From contig JAVYAJ010000270.1 of the NCBI GenBank assembly GCA_032229885.1, positions 1-21,347 on the forward strand: a stretch of DNA of 21,347 nt, read 5' to 3'. Below, in pieces: positions 6,554 through 14,348 of this stretch (position 1 is the stretch's first letter; each line of letters starts with the position of its first letter). Position numbers and translations under genes: made by a program. Source of the DNA: Anammoximicrobium sp032229885 (GTDB lineage Bacteria; Planctomycetota; Planctomycetia; Pirellulales; Pirellulaceae). The notes beneath the pieces were generated by a model. It was not told the DNA's origin, ran no database searches, and worked only from the letters and a program-made list of their open reading frames with translations.

Positions 6554-9500
6554 CTACCATGTTGTCGAGCGGGAAATGTCGGCGGCGATCAGCGGAAGAA
6601 TCTCATCCAGTACGCGGTCCAACTCGCCCTCATGGATCGATTTGCAGGCTGCGAGGGCCGGGCGGGCGGCAGGGCCGTCTGCGGCCGCGGACCAGGGCAA
6701 AGCGCCGCTGTCCAGAACGTCCGATCGCGGCGCATAGCTGGCTGGATCGACGGGCGCCGGCGTAGGTGGCGGGGCGACGACGTGAGAGAGCAGCGACGGC
6801 GACCACGGAAAAACCGAACCGCCTACAGACGACGACGGGCGGGCGAACTCGCCTTCGGGCGGATGGGCGGGCCGGTTCAGGTAGTTGATGACCCGCAAAA
6901 TATCTACGGGTTCCAGGCGATTATTGCCGTCGACATCGTAGTAGTACGGGGGCACATCGGGCGGAATCGGATCGGGCGGCAACTGGCTGCCATGGCCGTT
7001 GATGCGATTCACGGCGATCAAGACATCCAGTGGCGTGACGGCGCCCGAGCCATTGACATCTTCGGGGAGGGTCGGATTTTGATAATCTGGGACTTCAGCA
7101 ACAGTGACCATCACGGTTGCCGGGTTGGATTGAAAACCGACTACGTCTCGGACGGTATACGTAAAGCTGTCAACACCCGAGAAGTTCGCAGCCGGACGAT
7201 AGATCACCGAACCCTCGTAGACCAGCACGGTTCCGTGCTGTGGCGTCGCCTGGATTGTCAGCGTTGGAGCGTCGATCGGGCGGCCTGCACCGAGGTCGTT
7301 GGCCAACACGTTAATGGCCAGCGTCGTGTCCTCGTCCATGTCTTCCGAGTCGCCCAACGCCATCGGCCCGACCGTTGCAAACGTCCAATCCAGCGCGGTA
7401 GTGAAACCCGTGAACGGGTTTCCGGTCAGATCTTCGAACGCTCCGCTTCCAATCTCGACATAGTACGCCGCGCGTCGTTCGAGCGGGGGCGCTAGAGCGA
7501 CCGTGACCAGGTCCTCGGATACGGCCACGCGGCCGTCCGAGACGGGAATCGTCTGGTATTCGGCGCCGTCCGAGCTGCGTCGAACAACGATCGCGCCGCT
7601 GCCGACCCGTACGGGCTGGTCGAACTGGATGCGCAGCGCCGTATCCAACGCGACGCCCACCGCACCGCGCGCGGGCCAAAGAAACCGGACTTCGGGCGGC
7701 GCATCGACGGTCGTAAAGTTCCAGGCGTCCGGGCCGCTGATTCCAGCAAACGGCAGGCCTGCCAGATCGGCAATCGCTCCACTGGCGACCTCGATATAGT
7801 ACGACGTTGTCTCGGCTAGCCGGATGGATGGCGAGATCGTCAGCTCGGTTCCTACGATGCTGACCTGCGGACCGGCAACGTCGATCGCCTCGGCTGTCGT
7901 GCCATCCAAGGATCTGCGAATCGTGATCTGGCCCGCGGCAGCTTGGATCGGTTCGTCGAAGACCAGTCGAAACAACGTGTTTAGCTCGACGTCGGGGGTG
8001 TCGTCCGCGGGCCAGAGGGCGGTCACCAGCGGCGGAGCAAAGTCGCCGGTGGTAAACCGCCACCCTGCGCTGCCGGCCACTCCGCCGAACGCGTTGCCGG
8101 CCAGGTCTCGGAACGCATCGGCCGAGATTTCGACATAGTAGCCGGTCGCTTCCCGAAGCGGCCCAGACGGCGTGATCGTGGCCGTCGCGCCGAACACGCT
8201 GACCAGAGGGCTGGACACGGAAACCTGCTCGACCGCCCCATCGTCGCTCAATCGCCTGATCGTGACCGTGCCGGTACCTGTGGCGATCGACTCGCCGAAG
8301 GTCACTGCCAAATTCGGGCTCAACCCAATACCGACAGCGTTATGGCGCGGCGTCAGGGACACAACGGTCGGATTTCGCGTGTCGATGCCAAACAGGGCGG
8401 ACGTTGCATAAGGTTGTTGAACGTTGCCTGCCGTGTCTTGCCCGCCCGCGATGTTGAGCGCGATTCCGGCCAGCTCTAGATCGGTGTCGGCAACGCTATA
8501 CCTGATCGTCACCGTATCGTTGGGCGCGCGCGTCGCGGACCAGGCGACCGACGGATTGAACAGCGCGGGCGTCGCGCCGCCGGCGACCAACGGGCTGCTG
8601 TACGTCAACACGGGCGGCACGAGCGGGTTCATCGATTCGTCGTACGTCAGCGTAAGGACGAATGTTCCCACACCGGCGTCGCTGTCGGTCAACAGCGAAT
8701 CGTTGACGGTCACGCTCTGGACGGTCGGCGGTTGCGCATCGATCAGGCGCACCGTGTATTGGGGCGGCTTGCCGCGATCCGCCAATTCCGCCGAGGTGTG
8801 CGTGTAATCGTTGTCATAGACCTGGATTGTATAGACGCCAGCCTGGGTCAGCGTCAGCGCTCGGACATCGCCCGGGCTTAGCTCTTGGCCGACGACCGCG
8901 CCCGTCGGGGCGAACACACGCGCCCGCGGTTTATAGGTGGCCGTTGTCTCGGAAGTGAGCGAAACGGCCGCCTGGAATTGTCCACCGCCCGCCGTCAGGT
9001 CGTGTTCGGACAACGCCCAGTAAAACGTGTCCACCTCGCTCGGGGCGTCGATCGTTCCGGTCAACGCTTGGCCGTAACCGATTTCCGTGCCGCTCGCGTC
9101 GGGCGGACTCACGGCCGCGAGCGTCACGCCGTAGGGTTCCGCGTCCGAATAGTCGTCTTCGTAGACCTGAATCACATAGGTTCCGGCTTCGTCGGGCAGG
9201 CGATAGATGACCTTGTTGCCGTTCTCGACCTCGCTGGGCCCGTTCGTGCCGGGTAGTTTGAGAACCTTGGCGCCGGACGGCGAATAGAGTTCGGCCCACA
9301 GGCGCGTGCTGATCCCCGTAACGAGATTCGACAGGCTGACCGAGACGACCTCGTTGCCGGCGGCCTCAAACTTGTAGGCGTCCACTTCGCCGATGACGAT
9401 CTCTCCGGTGCGCGTCTGGCCGGGCGTCAACGCCACCGCGTCGGCACTGGGCGGAGTCAGTCCTTCCAACGCCAGTTGGTAATCTCCGACCGCGCGATAG

Positions 9501-10252
9501 TTGCTATCGTATACCTGGATCACGTACTTGCCCGCGGCCAACGGCTCGGTTCGAACCTTGGAACCGGCCGCGACTTGACCCACCCCATTGCCCGTCGAGC
9601 TCGAGTACAGCTTTACCTTCGCACCCGTCGCCGAATACAGCGTCGCGCGGCTGCCGGGGTGCGTTTTCGACAGCGACAAGGTGACCAGACTGCCCGCGGT
9701 CGCCGTAAACGTGTAGGCGTCGACTTCGCCCATCTCGTCCAGTCGAGAACTCTTCAGTTCCCCAAGGGCGATTTGCTGCGCATCCAGACTGGGCGGATTG
9801 ATGCCTTCCAGGGCCAACGCGTACGTTCCCGTGTCCCCGTCGTCGTTGTCCTGAACACGGACGGTGTACCGACCGGACTCGGTCAACACGAACACGCGGG
9901 ACGAGCCGGCGCTGATCTCGCCGCCCACCAACCGCCCATCGGGCGACTCGACGCGCACGCGCGGCTGAAAACGATCGAGGCCGCCGGACACCGCCAATGT
10001 CACCACGTACTGACCGCCTGCCGCAGCCAAGTCCTGCGAGGTGACGTCGAAGAAATGAGCGTCACGGTCACCCGCCGGATAGATGGTGTCCGTAAAGATC
10101 AGACCGCTGACAGCCAACAGGTTTCGCGATTCGAGCTGTTCGAGCCGCAGGCAGCGCGGACCGCGGGCCCCAACCCGGCGCGCGCAAGCCGCATTCTGTC
10201 GCGCGTCTCGGCTTGAACGACCTCGGCGGTCCGCGTGTGTTGAGCGATTCAT
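6554..10252 (-). CDS. Giant secreted multidomain protein: LEPR-XLL-type N-terminus, PPC and Ig-like repeats, dockerin
   Basis: This protein of about 1,232 residues is predicted to be exported or cell-surface. Its Arg-rich N-terminus leads to LRLEQLESRNLLA at about 36-48, the planctomycete LExR-x-LL type signature. Four pre-peptidase C-terminal (PPC)-like beta domains follow (about 53-150, 155-265, 266-380, 385-507), each with a (Y)(V/T)IQVY(D/E)(D/N)-type strand. Next come an Ig-like domain (about 509-625), three mutually similar SbsA/Big_5-like Ig domains (about 628-735, 741-848, 853-960) with the shared TIRR or VVRR and YY(V/I)E strands, and a cadherin-like or tandem-95 domain (about 963-1052; INVLANDLG, FTYTVRD). 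A type I dockerin has two calcium loops (DVNGSGAVTPLD from 1065, DVDGNNRLEPVD from 1106). A Pro/Ala-rich tail ends it. No enzymatic domain is visible, so adhesion or scaffold binding is likely. The ATG at 10252 is chosen; an ATG at 10261 and a TTG at 10309 are alternatives. Confidence 0.85.
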   Translation of the reverse strand: MNRSTHADRRGRSSRDARQNAACARRVGARGPRCLRLEQLESRNLLAVSGLIFTDTIYPAGDRDAHFFDVTSQDLAAAGGQYVVTLAVSGGLDRFQPRVRVESPDGRLVGGEISAGSSRVFVLTESGRYTVRVQDNDDGDTGTYALALEGINPPSLDAQQIALGELKSSRLDEMGEVDAYTFTATAGSLVTLSLSKTHPGSRATLYSATGAKVKLYSSSTGNGVGQVAAGSKVRTEPLAAGKYVIQVYDSNYRAVGDYQLALEGLTPPSADAVALTPGQTRTGEIVIGEVDAYKFEAAGNEVVSVSLSNLVTGISTRLWAELYSPSGAKVLKLPGTNGPSEVENGNKVIYRLPDEAGTYVIQVYEDDYSDAEPYGVTLAAVSPPDASGTEIGYGQALTGTIDAPSEVDTFYWALSEHDLTAGGGQFQAAVSLTSETTATYKPRARVFAPTGAVVGQELSPGDVRALTLTQAGVYTIQVYDNDYTHTSAELADRGKPPQYTVRLIDAQPPTVQSVTVNDSLLTDSDAGVGTFVLTLTYDESMNPLVPPVLTYSSPLVAGGATPALFNPSVAWSATRAPNDTVTIRYSVADTDLELAGIALNIAGGQDTAGNVQQPYATSALFGIDTRNPTVVSLTPRHNAVGIGLSPNLAVTFGESIATGTGTVTIRRLSDDGAVEQVSVSSPLVSVFGATATITPSGPLREATGYYVEISADAFRDLAGNAFGGVAGSAGWRFTTGDFAPPLVTALWPADDTPDVELNTLFRLVFDEPIQAAAGQITIRRSLDGTTAEAIDVAGPQVSIVGTELTISPSIRLAETTSYYIEVASGAIADLAGLPFAGISGPDAWNFTTVDAPPEVRFLWPARGAVGVALDTALRIQFDQPVRVGSGAIVVRRSSDGAEYQTIPVSDGRVAVSEDLVTVALAPPLERRAAYYVEIGSGAFEDLTGNPFTGFTTALDWTFATVGPMALGDSEDMDEDTTLAINVLANDLGAGRPIDAPTLTIQATPQHGTVLVYEGSVIYRPAANFSGVDSFTYTVRDVVGFQSNPATVMVTVAEVPDYQNPTLPEDVNGSGAVTPLDVLIAVNRINGHGSQLPPDPIPPDVPPYYYDVDGNNRLEPVDILRVINYLNRPAHPPEGEFARPSSSVGGSVFPWSPSLLSHVVAPPPTPAPVDPASYAPRSDVLDSGALPWSAAADGPAARPALAACKSIHEGELDRVLDEILPLIAADISRSTTW

Positions 10253-10284
10253 GGCTGGCATCGGGCTGGAGTCGCAAAGTGGAT

Positions 10285-10302
10285 GGCGGGCGATCGCCCG
10301 CC
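10285..10302. promoter_or_regulatory. Perfect 18-bp palindrome upstream of the dockerin protein gene
   Basis: GGCGGGCGATCGCCCGCC is perfectly self-complementary with GCGATCGC at its centre. It sits 33 bases upstream of the ATG at 10252 on the coding strand. It could be an operator for a dimeric regulator or, in the transcript, a strong hairpin in the 5' leader. If translation began at the TTG at 10309 it would be inside the coding region. Confidence 0.5.
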
Positions 10303-10517
10303 GTAACAATGAGACGCCTCGACCATCGTTTTAGTTCACATCGGCCAAACTAGCAGCCGGCCAGCGATTTGGTCAAGCGGCGCCCGCGTGCGGCCGAGAA
10401 GCCGGTCCACGTATTAGCGCTTGTAAGGAAATTGGGCCATCTTCACCCGTTTTCCACGGACTCGTTCCCGACTTCAAAGCCGGTTGTGAGGGTCGAAATA
10501 GGAGAAAAACCAATACT

Positions 10518-10597
10518 TGGACAGACGCCTCGCGATGGCGTTTGCACAAAATGTTCTGGGTGGGCCTCGATTCTGGAACAGACACCTCGGGATCGGC
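10518..10597. repeat. Imperfect ~24-bp direct repeat pair
   Basis: TTGGACAGACGCCTCGCGAT with its next bases (10518-10540) recurs as TGGAACAGACACCTCGGGAT plus the following bases (10574-10597), about 57 bases apart. In one frame both read IL-x-QTPRD. No function is evident. Confidence 0.5.
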
Positions 10598-10801
10598 GAG
10601 CGCCGGAAATTGCCTCGCCCAAGTGCGTCGGATTGTCGACCATTGTGCAATCGCCCGAGAGGCCCGACGAGAAGAACACGTCGTGCTGCGCTACGCCCGT
10701 CGCCGGCGAGCGCCGACTGACGCTGAGCCCAAATGGGCTGATCCCGAACGAGCCGGCGTGTCGCGAGATGCTCGCGTCCAGCTTCTGCTTTGCCGCAGGC
10801 C

Positions 10802-10909
10802 TCAGGGACGCGCGCAAAATAACAGCGGCACCGGCCTCGCGCAGTTATCCGAGGTCGGAAAGGTCGCAAACCGACGACGCTCTTTGACGCTCATCGATAA
10901 TGCCTCCAT
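10802..10909 (-). pseudogene. Remnant of a transposase 5' end (ISNCY-like)
   Basis: On the minus strand an almost ideal Shine-Dalgarno (AAGGAGGTGG, 10912-10921) precedes an ATG at 10909 by five bases. The reading frame begins MEALSMSVKERRR and then runs out of sense at a stop after 35 codons. The opening resembles the start of ISNCY-type transposases, which begin with an 'LSMSxKERxRL' phrase before a helix-turn-helix (from memory). Further upstream on the same strand, AGAAATGTCCCCAGACAA resembles the outer part of such an element. The rest of the transposase is absent, so this is a decayed or deleted insertion sequence. The family name is tentative. Confidence 0.45.
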
Positions 10910-10979
10910 AACCACCTCCTTCGAGATGATTGTCTGGGGACATTTCTATCTGCGCATTACAGTCGCAAACCGACGACGC
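10863..10979. repeat. 18-bp direct repeat bracketing the IS-end fragment
   Basis: GTCGCAAACCGACGACGC occurs at 10863-10880 and again at 10962-10979, exactly 99 bases apart, and both copies are followed by a similar TTGAC stretch. The first copy encodes part of the truncated transposase start; the second lies outside the presumed element end. This pattern suggests deletion or duplication by recombination at a short homology. Confidence 0.75.
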
Positions 10980-11233
10980 CTTGACAGCAAGGCCCATCAT
11001 CCAGTGTACTATCCGGTCCGTTATGTCTCGGCTGACCCGCGCGTGCGCGTGCGGCGTTTTCAGCGTTTCAAAAGGCCGTGGGCACGTTGTGCTTCGCCCG
11101 AACCTCAAGCCCTGTCGTGCGGGCGAGGATGGCCAGGCGAGCGCCTGGTCGTCCGCGCCCATGTCGGAGCGAGGGATGGGCCTGGAGGGTGTCATTTCGC
11201 GCGGCGCCAGAGGCACAGGCGGCGCAGCTAGGT

Positions 11234-11486
11234 CCAGAAATCCGAATTGATGGGACCTGGAACGGCAAGTTACCCCAGATTGCCAGAAGAACGATCTGGA
11301 CACGACCTAAGGGTAAGCGAGATCGCCGGGCAGCGACCGCAAGGAAACGCGTCGTCCTGGAGGGACCGTTCCGTCGCGGCTGTTGCGTTCCGTCACGATC
11401 CGCCGTGTCCACCCGGTTGCGGCCACGCGTGGAGCGTGGCCCTCCAGCACGACCTCGGCTTGCCTCGAGGGACGCGCTCTAGGAGG
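11234..11486 (+). repeat. Degenerate interspersed repeat, copy 2
   Basis: This aligns with the reverse complement of 4121-4350. Conserved blocks are AAATCCGAATTGAT, GGAACGGCAAGT, CCAGATTGCCAGAAGAACGA, GTCGTCCTGGAGGGAC, GGTTGCGGCCACGCGTGGAG and CTCTAGGA. It carries about 25 more bases than copy 1 in its inner part. It is immediately followed by GGCTGTCCAAGAATTGAC, which resembles terminal repeats of some insertion sequences. Confidence 0.7.
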
Positions 11487-11724
11487 CTGTCCAAGAATTG
11501 ACGCGTACCCGCAACATATTGTAGAAGCGCGACTGCTAGCAACACAACCTATTGTGGTATTTTCGAGTACTCGGACAGTCTCCCAGGTGGATAAATTGGG
11601 TGCGGCAACCTACAGACTTAGTGTGGGCAACGCACCCGGCAACAATTGCCCGTAGTGGGCGATGAACTCTGACTTGCGGCCGATGGCGGGATCCGGATCG
11701 CGGTTCGTGAGGAAAGGCAGTGGA

Positions 11725-12264
11725 ATGCGTCTGTTTTTAGCTCTGCGCGCATTTTGGAAAGTCCTGTTCGGCGGCGAGGCTGCGCGGCGGGTCAAATCGG
11801 CGCTCGATCGGCCCGCGCTGCCGGCGCCCGAGCCATCCAAATCCTCGGCGCCGACGGTTCGGGTGGAAAAGCCGAAGCCGGCGACGCAGAGCGACGCGCT
11901 CACCCTGCTGGCAACCCTGCAACGAGAAGCGCGGCTCGTGGACCTGGTGCAGGAATCGCTGGATGCGTACACCGACGCGCAAGTCGGGGCGGCCGCCCGC
12001 GATGTCCTGCGAGATTGTCGCAAAGTGTTGGAGCGGATGTTCGCCCTAAGAACCGTCTTGGATCAAAGCGAAGGCAGCGAGATCGAGGTCCCTGTCGGCT
12101 TCGACGCGGCGCGGTATCGCTTGTCGGGGAACATCGTTGGCCAGCCTCCGTTTCGTGGCCGCCTGGTTCACCCGGGTTGGGAGGCGACGCGATGCGAGCT
12201 GCCGGCCTGGTCGGGAAGCGAGTCGGCGGCCCGTGTTGTCGCTCCGGTCGAAGTGGAAGTGTAG
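11725..12264 (+). CDS. DUF2760 family protein, partner of the downstream Hsp70-like protein
   Basis: This 179-residue protein matches my memory of the DUF2760 family, usually encoded directly upstream of an atypical Hsp70. It begins with a short amphipathic or hydrophobic helix (FLALRAFWKVLFG, 4-16), has a Pro/Ala-rich linker (about 29-54), and then the conserved domain: LATLQREARLVDLVQE (62-77), YTDAQVGAAARDVLRDCRKVL (82-102), and the NIVGQPPFRGRLVHPGW block (136-152) that marks the family. A function has not been established for the family to my knowledge; by context it may act as cofactor or client of the Hsp70. The ATG at 11725 has GAGGAAAGG about 8 bases upstream, so I prefer it to the upstream in-frame start at 11662. 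The stop is only 2 bases before the Hsp70 start, indicating an operon. Confidence 0.85.
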   Translation: MRLFLALRAFWKVLFGGEAARRVKSALDRPALPAPEPSKSSAPTVRVEKPKPATQSDALTLLATLQREARLVDLVQESLDAYTDAQVGAAARDVLRDCRKVLERMFALRTVLDQSEGSEIEVPVGFDAARYRLSGNIVGQPPFRGRLVHPGWEATRCELPAWSGSESAARVVAPVEVEV

Positions 12265-12266
12265 AG

Positions 12267-14075
12267 ATGGGAGGTTGCGGATCGCAGATGGGCGCCAGTC
12301 ATGTTCTCGGGATCGACTTGGGCACGACGAACAGCGTGATCGCTTACACGCCGCTGGACGTCGAACAACCCGCGGTCCAGTTGCTGCCCATTCCGCAACT
12401 GGTGGCCGCGAACGCGATCGAATCGTTGGGCTCGTTGGCGTCGTTTCTGTACCTGGCCCACCCGCACGAGCGCGACCAGGGCGCGTTGGATCTGCCGTGG
12501 GCCCGGGGGCAAGATTTTGCGGTCGGCGAGTTCGCGCGCCGTCAAGCGGCCGACGCGCCACAGCGCACCGTCGGCGTCGCTAAATCCTGGTTGTGCCACG
12601 CGCGCGTGGATCGTCGCGGCGAGATTCTGCCCTGGAACGCTCCGGACGACGTGCCCAAGATCTCGCCGGTGACCGCGACGCGGCGATATCTGGAACACCT
12701 GATCGCCGCCTGGGAACGGGCATTTCCGGCTGCGCCGATCGCCGAACAAATGATCGTCCTGACCGTTCCCGCGTCGTTCGACGCCGCGGCGCGCGAGCTG
12801 ACGCGCGAAGCGGCCGTCGCGGCCGGCCTGCCCGACAACCTGCTGCTGTTGGAAGAACCTCAGGCAGCCGTCTACGCCTGGGTGGATTCAGCGGGTGACC
12901 GCTGGCGGCGGAAGCTAAAGCTCGACGACGTGGTCCTGGTCTGCGATGTCGGCGGTGGGACGACGGACTTTACGCTGATCCGCGTCGGAGAAGAACGTGG
13001 CGAGCTGATTCTGCGGCGCGAGGCGGTGGGCAACCACCTGTTGGTCGGCGGCGACAACATGGATTTGGCGCTGGCGCACCAGGCCGCCGAAGTGTTCGGC
13101 CGCAAAGGCACGCAGCTCGATCCGTGGCAATCCGTCTCGTTATGGCACGCCTGCCGCGCGGCGAAAGAGGCGTTGCTCGGCGGCGAAGGCCCCGATAGAC
13201 ACACGATTTCGGTCCTCGGCCGAGGCGCCAAGCTGATCGGCGGCACGATCTCGATCGAGGTAGAGCGTAAACCGGTTTTAGAGATGCTGATCGATGGGTT
13301 CTTTCCGGCCTGTCCGATCGATCAACGGCCGGCGAGGCAACGCGCGTCCGGCTTTCTGGATATCGGCCTGCCGTTCGAGCAGGATCCGGCCGTGACGCGG
13401 CACTTGGCGGCATTCCTGACCGATCACGGGTCTGAACAAGGACGCCCTGTTCAGCCCAGCCAGATCTTGTTGAACGGCGGCGTCTTCAAAGCGGAGGCGC
13501 TGTCCGCGCGGCTGCTGGAGGTCCTCGGCCAATGGGGCGGCGGGCAGCGACCGCAGTATTTGGAAGGTCAGCCCGACCTGGACAACGCGGTCGCCCGCGG
13601 CGCCGCGTACTATGGCTGGGCCAAGGAACGGGGTGGCGTGCGGATTCGCGGCGGCACCGCGCGGGCGTACTATGTGGGCATCGAGACCGCCGGATTGGCC
13701 ATTCCCGGCGCTCCGCGCCCTCTGCGTGCCCTGTGCGTCGCCCCGCTGGGCATGGAAGAGGGCGACCGCGCGCACGTCCCGTCGCAGGAAATCGGCCTGG
13801 TCGTTGGCGAGCCGGCCCATTTTCGGTTCTTCAGTTCCTCGACACGGAAACTGGACAAGGCCGGCGACGTCCTCGCCGCGTGGGCCGAGGATGAACTGGC
13901 GGAAACCGATTCGCTCGAGGGTTTGCTGGATGCGGACGAGGAGGTCGAGGAACCCTATGTCCCGGTAAAGTTCGAGGCCCACGTAACGGAACTGGGCATG
14001 TTCGAGCTGTGGTGCGTCAGCACCAAGAGCAAGAAGAAGTGGAAGCTCGAGTTCAGCGTCCGCGACGACGGCTGA
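12267..14075 (+). CDS. Hsp70-family (DnaK-like) ATPase
   Basis: This 602-residue protein has an actin-type ATPase domain of the Hsp70 family. The phosphate-1 loop GIDLGTTNS is at 15-23, the EEPQAA block at 196-201 and the phosphate-2 loop DVGGGTTDF at 227-235, followed by GGDNMD at 261-266 and LLNGGVFKAE at about 401-410. The C-terminal third differs from classical DnaK: instead of the canonical substrate-binding domain and lid it has an acidic stretch (about 540-562) and ends in a beta-rich segment. This suggests a specialised partner such as the DUF2760 protein 2 bases upstream rather than a general chaperone. In many genomes a third Hsp70-like gene (with DUF3731) follows this pair; none is visible here. 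Both the ATG at 12267 and that at 12288 are plausible starts (GGAAG and GGGAGG sites respectively). A much longer open frame from 11754 is only an out-of-frame overlap with the DUF2760 gene. Confidence 0.9.
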   Translation: MGGCGSQMGASHVLGIDLGTTNSVIAYTPLDVEQPAVQLLPIPQLVAANAIESLGSLASFLYLAHPHERDQGALDLPWARGQDFAVGEFARRQAADAPQRTVGVAKSWLCHARVDRRGEILPWNAPDDVPKISPVTATRRYLEHLIAAWERAFPAAPIAEQMIVLTVPASFDAAARELTREAAVAAGLPDNLLLLEEPQAAVYAWVDSAGDRWRRKLKLDDVVLVCDVGGGTTDFTLIRVGEERGELILRREAVGNHLLVGGDNMDLALAHQAAEVFGRKGTQLDPWQSVSLWHACRAAKEALLGGEGPDRHTISVLGRGAKLIGGTISIEVERKPVLEMLIDGFFPACPIDQRPARQRASGFLDIGLPFEQDPAVTRHLAAFLTDHGSEQGRPVQPSQILLNGGVFKAEALSARLLEVLGQWGGGQRPQYLEGQPDLDNAVARGAAYYGWAKERGGVRIRGGTARAYYVGIETAGLAIPGAPRPLRALCVAPLGMEEGDRAHVPSQEIGLVVGEPAHFRFFSSSTRKLDKAGDVLAAWAEDELAETDSLEGLLDADEEVEEPYVPVKFEAHVTELGMFELWCVSTKSKKKWKLEFSVRDDG

Positions 14076-14081
14076 CGGGTC

Positions 14082-14097
14082 GCGGTTCGCGAATCGC
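14082..14097 (+). terminator. Possible short hairpin after the Hsp70 gene
   Basis: GCGGTT and AATCGC flank a CGCG loop seven bases after the Hsp70 stop, giving a six-pair stem with one G-U. There is no T-run, so it would be at best a weak or factor-dependent terminator. The rest of the 273-base gap to the convergent permease gene shows nothing I recognise. Confidence 0.25.
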
Positions 14098-14348
14098 CGC
14101 GCGTCGTAGGCCCACGGCGCATGCCGCGGCGGTGGCGCCGTCGTTCCGCGGACGGCGGTGGGCCGAGTGCCTGCGACATGCAGCCGGGTGTCTTCGTTGC
14201 CTTGCGCAGCCGACGGGGCGGCTTCCGCGCTGGTGCGTTGCTTTCGCGCCGGCGCCCGTGGCAACCAATGGGCGGAGATCGTCTGCTTCCGCGTCGCGGC
14301 CGCCGCCCGACGGCCGCGCCGCCCAGCGGTCGTTGCGACGATCGCCGT

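Larger units (their letters stand above)
10253..11724. other. 1.5-kb gene-free region with repeats and an IS remnant
   Basis: No intact gene is recognisable here. It contains the upstream region of the dockerin gene with an 18-bp palindrome, an imperfect ~24-bp repeat pair (10518-10597), a short insertion-sequence-like remnant (10802-10980) with an 18-bp direct repeat, and copy 2 of the interspersed element (11234-11486). The final 240 bases should carry the promoter of the DUF2760-Hsp70 pair. TTGACG at 11498-11503 is a possible -35, but I see no good -10 at the right distance. Confidence 0.55.

Noticed and set aside
6221..7495. 424-codon plus-strand open frame
   Set aside because: Mostly antisense to the dockerin gene, with no recognisable domain.
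11754..12266. Extension of the Hsp70 frame upstream to 11754
   Set aside because: It overlaps the DUF2760 gene in another frame and lacks Hsp70 similarity; the family starts just before GIDLGTTNS.
14076..14348. Search for a second ABC permease or a DUF3731 Hsp70 gene
   Set aside because: Frames here are Arg/Ala-rich GC noise with neither membrane segments nor ATPase motifs.
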